Source: Muribaculaceae bacterium
GTDB taxonomy: Bacteria > Bacteroidota > Bacteroidia > Bacteroidales > Muribaculaceae
Reading direction: 5' to 3'
Length of the DNA: 7,780 nt
Assembly: GCA_029051445.1 (NCBI GenBank)
Contig: JAIDKP010000370.1
Span: 1 to 7,780 of the forward strand
Below, one piece after another: positions 1-4,858 of the stretch. The notes under the pieces were generated by a model. It was not told the DNA's origin and did no database searches. It worked only from the letters and a program-made list of their open reading frames with translations. Within the stretch, counting starts at the first letter, position 1; each line of letters begins with the position of its first letter. Position numbers and translations under genes: made by a program.

Positions 1-512
1 CCTGATGCGTTGTCGTCGGCTCCGTTATAGATTTTGTCGCCGTCTAGCATGGGATCGACTCCGAGGTGGTCGTAGTGTGCTCCTATCACGACGTATTCAT
101 CGGGGTTTTTACCTGTGATTTTGCCAAGGATGTTGCGGAGATGCAATCTCTGGTGGACTCCTGTCGAGATTTTGGCGATAGAGTCGGGGTGCACGGTGTA
201 TCGGCCGTGTTTCTGCCGCTCGACATGGTAGGCATCGAAGGGCTGTGAGTAGCTTGTGCCATCCCATGGTTCGAGTCCGAGTGCTTTGAGCTGGGATTCG
301 ACATAGTTTCCGGCTATGCGTCCGCTTTTATATCCGGCTTCGCGTCCTTCAAGTTCGTCGGCTGCGAGGAATCCGATATGGGCTTCAGCAGTCTGCCGGT
401 TTATAGTGTTGTATCCTTTGTCTTCCGGAGACAGGGTGTCGGGTGTCTGCGCTGATAATGATAATGCCATTGCCGCTGCGATTGCCGCGACAATGGCTTT
501 TGAGATGCTCAT
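1..512 (-). CDS. M28 family zinc metallopeptidase, exported (N-terminal part only)
   Basis: This gene starts at ATG 512-510 and runs off the left edge, leaving 170 complete codons. Residues 1-21 form a signal peptide: a short start with Lys5, a long Ala/Ile/Val/Leu core, and a cleavage site near LSLSAQ, so the protein is exported. The segment GAHYDHLG (144-151) carries the first zinc ligand His146 and the HxD aspartate Asp148. GADDNAS (164-170) carries the bridging ligand Asp166. These are the two N-terminal metal motifs of M28 aminopeptidase-type enzymes, which remove residues from peptide N-termini using two zinc ions. The stretch around 42-90 (EAHIGFLAADELEGREAG and after) is the usual M28 N-terminal region. 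The remaining ligands (Glu, Asp and His) lie beyond the edge, so catalytic completeness cannot be judged. The small gene at 553-903 lies 40 bp upstream in the same direction, so the two are probably co-transcribed. The family is clear, but the exact substrate is not. Confidence 0.92.
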   Translation of the reverse strand, partial: MSISKAIVAAIAAAMALSLSAQTPDTLSPEDKGYNTINRQTAEAHIGFLAADELEGREAGYKSGRIAGNYVESQLKALGLEPWDGTSYSQPFDAYHVERQKHGRYTVHPDSIAKISTGVHQRLHLRNILGKITGKNPDEYVVIGAHYDHLGVDPMLDGDKIYNGADDNAS

Positions 513-552
513 TGTGTTGAATTGTGTATTTGAATGTGCTGTGGGATCATTG

Positions 553-903
553 TCATGCGACAAAACTGAATTTGTCTTTGATGCGGCTCCAGAGTGAGTC
601 TCTCATCGGTTTTATATGTACTCTGACGTCGTTGTTGACTTTGCTGAGAAACAATATGGTTGAGTGCATTACCAGTGCTACAGTCTCTTCAAACTCGACA
701 ATTGCGTGTATGTTTCCAAGACTTATCGAGTGGAATGGGGAATCGGCAGGAATGCTGTTTATGTAAAGCATGCCGTCGTCGATGCGGATCGTGTTGCTCG
801 GGTGTACGGCTTCAAAGAGGAGGTGTATGTCGAGAGAATCGACAGATGCCGGACGACGGTTGTATTTGCGGTAGAGTGCCTGTATGACGTTGTTGGTGAT
901 CAT
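553..903 (-). CDS. Small protein of unknown function, 116 aa
   Basis: The product is 116 residues, starting at ATG 903-901 and ending in TGA 555-553. I cannot assign a function. It has no signal peptide and no membrane segment, so it is probably cytoplasmic. The N-terminal half (about 1-30) looks helical, with a basic segment YRKYNRRP (11-18). The middle (about 38-90) alternates hydrophobic and charged residues like a small beta-rich domain, including INSIPADSPFHSISLGNIH (48-66). The C-terminus is basic and ends KDKFSFVA. The pattern resembles short hypothetical proteins I associate with Bacteroidales genomes, but that is an impression and not a database match. It is probably a real gene: it sits 40 bp upstream of the M28 peptidase gene on the same strand, a candidate promoter lies about 60 bp upstream, and the opposite-strand frames here are short and broken. 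Confidence 0.68.
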   Translation of the reverse strand: MITNNVIQALYRKYNRRPASVDSLDIHLLFEAVHPSNTIRIDDGMLYINSIPADSPFHSISLGNIHAIVEFEETVALVMHSTILFLSKVNNDVRVHIKPMRDSLWSRIKDKFSFVA

Positions 904-924
904 CGGTTCTGAAATGTTAGTTAG

Positions 925-999
925 AGTTTATGTGAGCCGTTGTTTTCCCGGCTGCTTTCAATGAACAAACATATGTGGAGCCGTGATAGTTTATGTGGA
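925..999. repeat. Cluster of short direct repeats containing TATGTG
   Basis: The 10-mer AGTTTATGTG occurs at 925-934 and again at 988-997. TATGTGAGCCGT (929-940) recurs with one inserted G as TATGTGGAGCCGT (972-984). TATGTGGA occurs at 972-979 and 992-999, exactly 20 bp apart. The middle copy overlaps the candidate -7 box. This could be a set of binding sites for a regulator of the 116-aa gene and M28 pair, or the remains of a small local duplication. Confidence 0.4.
966..973 (-). promoter_or_regulatory. Candidate -7 promoter box for the 116-aa gene and M28 gene
   Basis: Read on the minus strand this is TATGTTTG, an exact match to the Bacteroidota -7 consensus TAnnTTTG. Transcription would start near 960, leaving a leader of about 57 nt before the ATG at 903. 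No clear TTTG -33 element lies about 20 bp upstream, so support comes from the single box and its position. Confidence 0.45.
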
Positions 1000-1063
1000 A
1001 GGCGAATGTTTAATATTACTTAAATATTGTAATTGTGATGCAATATAATAGTTGGGTATGTCG

Positions 1064-1495
1064 CTACTCTGTAACATCTTTGTCGCTTTTCAATTGTTCG
1101 ATCGCTTTGAAAAATTCGTCCTGAGGCAGGAATCCGACCCATGAGAATAGTTTTCCATCGGCACGGATGAACAGTAGTGTGGGAACTGATGTGATGCCGA
1201 GGCTCTGTGCAAAATCGCGATGCCGGTCGATATCAACAGATACAAACTCGACTTCATTTTTGAATTTCTGTGCGGCTGCCTTGAAGATAGGGCTGAATCT
1301 GCGACACGGGCCACACCAGGTCGCATTGAAGTCTATAATGACAAGATGCCCCGGGGCTTTCTTGATATCAATTGTCTCTCCTCTTTTGAGCTCCTGCACA
1401 CCTGCGGGGATGCTGTCGGCGGCAGTCGACGCTACGGCCGGAGTTGCCAATGAAACGGCGAGGATGGCGGCAGACAAGAGTTTACGTATTATCAT
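1064..1495 (-). CDS. Exported thioredoxin-fold disulfide oxidoreductase, 143 aa
   Basis: This is a thioredoxin-like protein that would act outside the cytoplasm on protein thiols or disulfides. Residues 1-22 are a signal peptide (MIIRK, then a hydrophobic core, with cleavage likely after ATPAVA). The redox motif WCGPC lies at 60-64, preceded by IIDFNAT as in true thioredoxins. The conserved cis-proline is Pro105 in TSVPT, and FIRADGK with the following WVGF fits the last strands of the fold. WCGPC is the classical reducing thioredoxin motif. The domain is compact and lacks the extra inserts of TlpA/ResA-type proteins, so it looks like a periplasmic thioredoxin rather than a cytochrome-maturation factor, but its partner cannot be read from sequence. 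The start at ATG 1495-1493 is chosen because it gives a complete signal peptide. mdh lies 85 bp upstream on the same strand, with a strong hairpin in between. Confidence 0.92.
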   Translation of the reverse strand: MIIRKLLSAAILAVSLATPAVASTAADSIPAGVQELKRGETIDIKKAPGHLVIIDFNATWCGPCRRFSPIFKAAAQKFKNEVEFVSVDIDRHRDFAQSLGITSVPTLLFIRADGKLFSWVGFLPQDEFFKAIEQLKSDKDVTE

Positions 1496-1511
1496 AGTTT
1501 TTGATTGAGGT

Positions 1512-1555
1512 AAAAGTGACTCCGGGAGGGAGGCGCAAGGGCCGCCCTCCCGGAG
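1512..1555 (-). terminator. Probable intrinsic terminator or attenuator between mdh and the thioredoxin-like gene
   Basis: A perfect 11-bp inverted repeat has arms CTCCGGGAGGG (1520-1530) and CCCTCCCGGAG (1545-1555) around a 14-nt loop. On the minus strand, the direction mdh is transcribed, the stem is followed four bases later by TTTT (1515-1512). It starts 26 bp past the mdh stop codon. The stem is very GC-rich and stable, but the T-run is short. On the plus strand there is also a T5 run at 1563-1567, somewhat far from the stem. The simplest reading is an mdh terminator. It ends only 24 bp before the thioredoxin-like start codon. Confidence 0.75.
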
Positions 1556-1580
1556 GATGGAATTTTTCTAAATGTAATGA

Positions 1581-2516
1581 TCAGAGTGCGCCTGCAAGTG
1601 CCGCGTTGGTCTTGTGGACTGCCTCAGCGCTCTTGTGGAAGAGGTCTTTCTCCTCGTCGTTGAGGGGGAATTCAACGATCTTCTCGATGCCGTTCTTGCC
1701 AAGGATGCAGGGAACGCCGATGCAGAGATCGCTCTCACCATACTCGCCTTCGAGAAGGGCCGAGCATGAGATGAGTTTCTTCTCGTCGTGGAGAACGGCA
1801 GCCACTACCTGTGCGGCAGCAGCACCGGGAGCATACCATGCCGATGTGCCGAGGAGTTTGGTGAGTGTTGCACCGCCAACCATTGTGTCGGCCGCTACAG
1901 TTGCGAGGCGGTCGGCATCCACGTAGTTTGAAGCGGGAACACCACGGTAGGCTGCGAAACGCACAAGGGGAATCATGGTTGTGTCGCCGTGTCCGCCGAT
2001 CACGATACCTTCAACTTCCTTGGGATTTGCATTGAGTGCGATCGAGAGGAAGTATTTGAAGCGTGCGCTGTCGAGAGCACCGCCCATGCCGATGATGCGG
2101 TTTTTGGGGAGACCCGATGTCTTGTGAATGAGGTATGTCATTGTGTCCATGGGGTTAGACACGCATACGATAACGGCATTGGGTGAGTATTTGAGGATGC
2201 TGTCGGTAACCGACTTGACAATTTTAGCGTTTGTGCCGATGAGTTCCTCACGTGTCATTCCGGGCTTGCGGGGGATGCCTGAAGTGATGACAACAACATC
2301 GCTGCCTGCGGTCTTCTCATAGTCGTTTGTCACTCCGGTGAGGCGTGTCTCAAGACCGAGAATGTTTACAGTCTGGTTGATGTCCATAGCCTTGCCCTCG
2401 GAGAGGCCTTCCTTGATATCGATGAGAACTACCTCGTCGGCTACTCCTGTCGTGACGAGTACATTGGCGCAAGTGGCACCTACGTTGCCGGCGCCAACTA
2501 CTGTTACCTTTGACAT
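1581..2516 (-). CDS. mdh: Malate dehydrogenase (NAD-dependent, LDH-like type)
   Basis: The enzyme oxidises malate to oxaloacetate, or works in reverse in the reductive branch toward succinate that gut Bacteroidales use. The product is 311 residues, the usual length for the LDH-like bacterial MDH class. The Rossmann motif GAGNVGAT is at 8-15 and the NAD ribose-binding Asp33 is in LIDIKEG. The mobile-loop segment GIPRKPGMTREEL (80-92) carries the substrate arginines Arg83 and Arg89; an arginine in place of the LDH glutamine marks malate rather than lactate specificity. VSNPMD (119-124) holds the conserved Asn121. The Asp149/Arg152 pair is in LDSARF, and the catalytic His176 is in GGHGDTTMIP. 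The start is set at MSKVTVVGAG (ATG 2516-2514). An in-frame ATG at 2573 would add 19 residues without family character. The gene is divergent from the aromatic operon and is followed by a strong hairpin. Confidence 0.97.
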   Translation of the reverse strand: MSKVTVVGAGNVGATCANVLVTTGVADEVVLIDIKEGLSEGKAMDINQTVNILGLETRLTGVTNDYEKTAGSDVVVITSGIPRKPGMTREELIGTNAKIVKSVTDSILKYSPNAVIVCVSNPMDTMTYLIHKTSGLPKNRIIGMGGALDSARFKYFLSIALNANPKEVEGIVIGGHGDTTMIPLVRFAAYRGVPASNYVDADRLATVAADTMVGGATLTKLLGTSAWYAPGAAAAQVVAAVLHDEKKLISCSALLEGEYGESDLCIGVPCILGKNGIEKIVEFPLNDEEKDLFHKSAEAVHKTNAALAGAL

Positions 2517-2602
2517 AATTTCTTTATTTTTGATAGTTTGTAATTTAGATTTTGACTGACTTCCGCCCCACATTTTTCATTGGAGCGCGACTGCTGTTCT
2601 TA

Positions 2603-2616
2603 TTGTAGCAGTACAA
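2603..2616. promoter_or_regulatory. 14-bp palindrome at the predicted mdh transcription start
   Basis: TTGTA-GCAG-TACAA is a perfect inverted repeat with 5-bp arms and a 4-bp spacer. It lies just downstream of the candidate mdh -7 box, about where transcription would begin. It could be an operator or a small 5' hairpin. It shares the pattern TyGTr-N4-yACrA with the palindrome at 2778-2791. Confidence 0.35.
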
Positions 2617-2621
2617 CAATG

Positions 2622-2629
2622 CAAAAATA
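2622..2629 (-). promoter_or_regulatory. Candidate -7 promoter box for mdh
   Basis: On the minus strand this reads TATTTTTG, an exact TAnnTTTG match. Transcription would start near 2616, giving a leader of about 100 nt before the mdh ATG. I see no good -33 TTTG at the usual spacing; the nearest T-run is about 24 bp upstream. The region is very AT-rich, so a chance match is possible. Confidence 0.45.
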
Positions 2630-2723
2630 GAAAAATCTCTGAATTGGTTGATTAAAATTAATTAAAAAATGGGTTAATAACGGAGTAATATGCTTTTGGG
2701 GCGGATGTTTAAGAGGTGTATTT

Positions 2724-2755
2724 TTTGGATGTTTGGAGTAAATTACACATCTTTG
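2724..2755 (+). promoter_or_regulatory. Candidate promoter for the DAHP synthase-tyrA operon
   Basis: A -33 TTTG at 2724-2727 and a -7 box CATCTTTG at 2748-2755 (one mismatch to TAnnTTTG) are separated by 20 bp, close to the Bacteroidota spacing. Transcription would start near 2761, leaving about 65 nt of leader before the ATG at 2827. This is the only promoter in the window where both elements are visible. Confidence 0.55.
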
Positions 2756-2777
2756 CAATGATTTATGTCCAAAACAG

Positions 2778-2791
2778 TCGTGTGATCACGA
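2778..2791. promoter_or_regulatory. 14-bp palindrome in the aromatic operon leader
   Basis: TCGTG-TGAT-CACGA is a perfect inverted repeat with 5-bp arms, roughly 17-30 bp downstream of the predicted transcription start. That position suits a repressor operator or a small leader hairpin. Its geometry matches the palindrome near the mdh start. Confidence 0.35.
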
Positions 2792-2826
2792 ATCTGTGGT
2801 AAAATAGAGTACAATAGTAAAAATAT

Positions 2827-3900
2827 ATGAAAGAACTGAAGCCGCTGATGCTCGGTGGAAAACCGCTTGAGCATCCGATTATTATATCAGGGCCTTGCAG
2901 CGCCGAGACAGAAGAACAGACTATCGAGACCGCCAAGGGCCTTGCCGCCAACGGTATAAAGATATTTCGTGCGGGTATATGGAAACCACGCACGAAGCCG
3001 GGCGGTTTTGAAGGAGTCGGCGAGGAGGGTCTCGAATGGCTCAAGAAGGTAAAGGAGCAGACCGGAATGTTTACTTCGACCGAGGTTGCAACACGCGCTC
3101 ATGTAGAGGCAGCTCTGGCCGCCGGCGTGGATATGCTCTGGATCGGCGCACGCACTTCGGCCAATCCGTTCGCCATGCAGGAAATTGCCGATGCTCTCAA
3201 GGACGGTGGCGCCGATATTCCTGTTCTTGTGAAGAATCCGGTGAATCCTGACCTCGAGTTGTGGATCGGGGCGCTTGAGCGTCTTTACAATGCCGGTATC
3301 CGGCAGCTCGGAGCCATACACCGCGGTTTCAGCGCCTATGGCAAGCATCTTTACCGTAATCTGCCGCAGTGGCATATTCCTATCGAGCTGCGCCGCCGTC
3401 TGCCCAGTCTTCCTATCATACATGACCCGAGCCATATCGGCGGTAAGCGCGAGCTTGTGGCTCCTCTGTCGCAGCAGGCAATCGACATGGGTTTTGACGG
3501 GCTTATCATCGAGAGCCACTGTGACCCGGACTGTGCATGGAGCGACAAGGCCCAGCAGGTGACTCCTGATGTGCTAAACTATATACTCAACACTCTTGTA
3601 TATCGCGACGAGAAGCAGTCGACAGAAAATCTGAAGATTCTGCGCCAGCAGATCGACGAGCTTGACAACGAGCTTGTCGAAGTGCTCAATAAGCGTATGC
3701 GTGTCGCCCGCGAGATCGGACAATACAAGAAGGAGCACCGTATGCCGGTTCTTCAGATCGGACGCCATGATGAAATCATGCAGTCGCGCGCATCTCTTGC
3801 CGAAGAGATGGGTATGAGCAGCGAATTTATGCGTACGGTTCTTTCGGTAATCCACGAGGAGTCGGTGCGTCAGCAGATCGAGGTTTTTAACAAACGCTGA
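2827..3900 (+). CDS. Bifunctional DAHP synthase / chorismate mutase (AroQ type)
   Basis: The N-terminal domain condenses phosphoenolpyruvate with erythrose 4-phosphate, the first shikimate-pathway step. The C-terminal domain converts chorismate to prephenate. Residues about 1-255 are a DAHP synthase of the KDO8P-synthase-like type: GPCSAE (22-27) with metal ligand Cys24, the KPRT substrate loop (53-56), KNP (136-138), AIHRGF (163-168), DPSHIGGKR (200-208) with His203, and then Glu229 and Asp240 completing the likely metal site. Residues about 266-350 are an AroQ helical mutase domain in which Arg273, Arg290, Lys301, Arg313, Ser346 and Gln350 line up with E. coli Arg11, Arg28, Lys39, Arg51, Ser84 and Gln88. 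The 357-residue length and the domain order (synthase first) match enzymes known from Prevotella, where the mutase domain also provides feedback control by prephenate. No N-terminal ferredoxin-like regulatory domain is present. tyrA follows 9 bp later. Confidence 0.96.
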   Translation: MKELKPLMLGGKPLEHPIIISGPCSAETEEQTIETAKGLAANGIKIFRAGIWKPRTKPGGFEGVGEEGLEWLKKVKEQTGMFTSTEVATRAHVEAALAAGVDMLWIGARTSANPFAMQEIADALKDGGADIPVLVKNPVNPDLELWIGALERLYNAGIRQLGAIHRGFSAYGKHLYRNLPQWHIPIELRRRLPSLPIIHDPSHIGGKRELVAPLSQQAIDMGFDGLIIESHCDPDCAWSDKAQQVTPDVLNYILNTLVYRDEKQSTENLKILRQQIDELDNELVEVLNKRMRVAREIGQYKKEHRMPVLQIGRHDEIMQSRASLAEEMGMSSEFMRTVLSVIHEESVRQQIEVFNKR

Positions 3901-3909
3901 TTCTGTGAT

Positions 3910-4683
3910 ATGAAGATCCTGATAATGGGGGCGGGGAAAATGGGGACATTTTTCTGTGATCTCCTTTCGTTTGAACATGAGGTCGGCATATATGATCCTG
4001 ATCCCAAACGGCTACGCTTCACATACAATACACAGCGTTTCTCGCGGCTTGATGAGGTTAAGGATTTTGCCCCGGCGCTTGTGATCAATGCCGCTACGGT
4101 GAAGTACACTCTTGATGCGTTCAAAGCTGTGCTTCCGTATCTTCCGTCGACAGCCATACTGAGCGATATCGCGTCGGTGAAGACCGGTCTGCCGGAGTTT
4201 TACGCAACCTGCGGGCACCCGTTTGTTTCGACTCACCCGATGTTCGGCCCTACTTTTGCCTCGCTGAGCAATCTCGCCAATGAGAATGCGGTGATCATTG
4301 CAGAGGGTGATCATCTCGGCAAGGTGTTTTTCAAGGATCTATACAGCCGTCTCGGACTGCATATAGAGGAATATACGTTTGCCGAGCATGACGAGACGAT
4401 AGCTTACTCTCTGTCGATACCGTTTGCGTCGACGCTTGTGTTTGCATCGGTGATGAAACATCAGGATGCTCCAGGCACTACGTTCAAGCGCCATATGGGT
4501 ATCGCCAAGGGTCTTATGAGCGAGGATGACTATCTTCTGAGTGAGATTCTGTTTAACCCTCACACGACCGAGCAACTCGGCCGTATCATGGATCAGCTGT
4601 CGGAACTGCGTGACATTGTCAAGGATCATGACAGCGAGGGAATGAAGCGTTATCTCGAGCGTGTGCGTGAGAATCTGAAGTAG
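3910..4683 (+). CDS. tyrA: Prephenate dehydrogenase
   Basis: The enzyme oxidatively decarboxylates prephenate to 4-hydroxyphenylpyruvate, the direct precursor of tyrosine. The product is 257 residues, with a Rossmann motif GAGKMG at 7-12 and the acidic ribose-binding Asp29 ending IYDPD, which points to NAD rather than NADP. LSDIASVK (84-91) matches the conserved DxxSVK segment. STHPMFGP (107-114) carries the active-site His109, the strongest signature of this family. AEHDETIAYSLSIPF (158-172) is the second conserved histidine segment, in the helical dimerisation domain. There is no C-terminal ACT domain, so direct tyrosine feedback through such a domain is unlikely. The gene starts 9 bp after the DAHP synthase/chorismate mutase stop codon, so the two are one operon, and the upstream mutase makes this enzyme's substrate. 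It is followed by a probable terminator. Confidence 0.95.
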   Translation: MKILIMGAGKMGTFFCDLLSFEHEVGIYDPDPKRLRFTYNTQRFSRLDEVKDFAPALVINAATVKYTLDAFKAVLPYLPSTAILSDIASVKTGLPEFYATCGHPFVSTHPMFGPTFASLSNLANENAVIIAEGDHLGKVFFKDLYSRLGLHIEEYTFAEHDETIAYSLSIPFASTLVFASVMKHQDAPGTTFKRHMGIAKGLMSEDDYLLSEILFNPHTTEQLGRIMDQLSELRDIVKDHDSEGMKRYLERVRENLK

Positions 4684-4711
4684 GGTATATAAATACTATA
4701 ATGACAGTGTT

Positions 4712-4755
4712 GTGGCCGTCCCGTCGAAGTAAAGCCGGGCGGCCGCAATATTTTT
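4712..4755 (+). terminator. Intrinsic terminator after tyrA
   Basis: The arm GTGGCCGTCC (4712-4721) pairs with GGGCGGCCGC (4737-4746) over 10 bp, including two G-T wobbles, around a 15-nt loop. The stem is followed by AATA and then a T5 run (4751-4755). It begins 28 bp after the tyrA stop and separates the aromatic operon from the mannosidase gene. Confidence 0.75.
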
Positions 4756-4789
4756 ATGTGAATATCAATGGCAGGATGCTTAATTTTTA

Positions 4790-4797
4790 TAAATTTG
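4790..4797 (+). promoter_or_regulatory. Candidate -7 promoter box for the GH38 gene
   Basis: TAAATTTG is an exact TAnnTTTG match. Transcription would start near 4803, giving a leader of about 55 nt before the ATG at 4859. The -33 position has only a weak candidate (AATG at 4767-4770). Its place between the tyrA terminator and the GH38 start supports independent transcription of the mannosidase. Confidence 0.5.
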
Positions 4798-4858
4798 CAT
4801 ATGAGAGGGGTGTGAAGTCAGGCAGACAGAATTCAAGTTTTATAATAATAAATCAATC

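Larger units (their letters stand above)
904..1063. other. Intergenic gap between thioredoxin-like gene and 116-aa gene
   Basis: This 160-bp AT-rich gap lies between the stop of the thioredoxin-like gene and the start of the 116-aa gene, both on the minus strand. It holds a candidate minus-strand promoter element and a cluster of short direct repeats, each listed separately. I see no GC-rich hairpin with a T-run that would terminate the thioredoxin-like transcript, so some read-through into the downstream pair is possible. Confidence 0.6.
2517..2826. other. Divergent intergenic region between mdh and the aromatic operon
   Basis: This 310-bp AT-rich stretch contains no convincing gene. It holds a candidate promoter for each flanking transcription unit and two similar 14-bp palindromes, listed separately. 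A 14-codon open frame at 2758-2802 (M-I-Y-V-Q-N-S-R-V-I-T-N-L-W-stop) precedes the DAHP synthase gene but lacks a run of aromatic codons, and the predicted transcription start falls almost on its ATG. Confidence 0.75.

Noticed and set aside
1005..1045. AT-rich inverted repeat (AATATT arms) after the thioredoxin-like gene as a terminator
   Set aside because: The arms are short and entirely A/T, so the stem would be very weak, and AATATT is itself palindromic; no GC stem or proper T-run is present.
1501..1926. 141-codon plus-strand open frame overlapping the mdh 3' end and the hairpin
   Set aside because: The mdh reading on the other strand is certain, and this translation is low-complexity Ser/Ala/Arg-rich sequence typical of a shadow frame.
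2517..2573. Upstream in-frame ATG extending malate dehydrogenase by 19 residues
   Set aside because: The extension is Lys/Ser/Gln-rich and unlike the family, which starts directly before the Rossmann motif at MSKVTVVGAG.
2758..2802. 14-codon leader open frame before the DAHP synthase gene, with one Tyr and a terminal Trp codon
   Set aside because: Classical attenuation leaders have runs of the controlling amino acid codon. Here there is one Tyr, one Trp and no Phe, no following terminator hairpin, and the predicted transcript begins at about the ATG.
2887..3519. 210-codon minus-strand open frame opposite the DAHP synthase domain
   Set aside because: It is in codon register with a well-supported enzyme gene and contains no recognisable motif.
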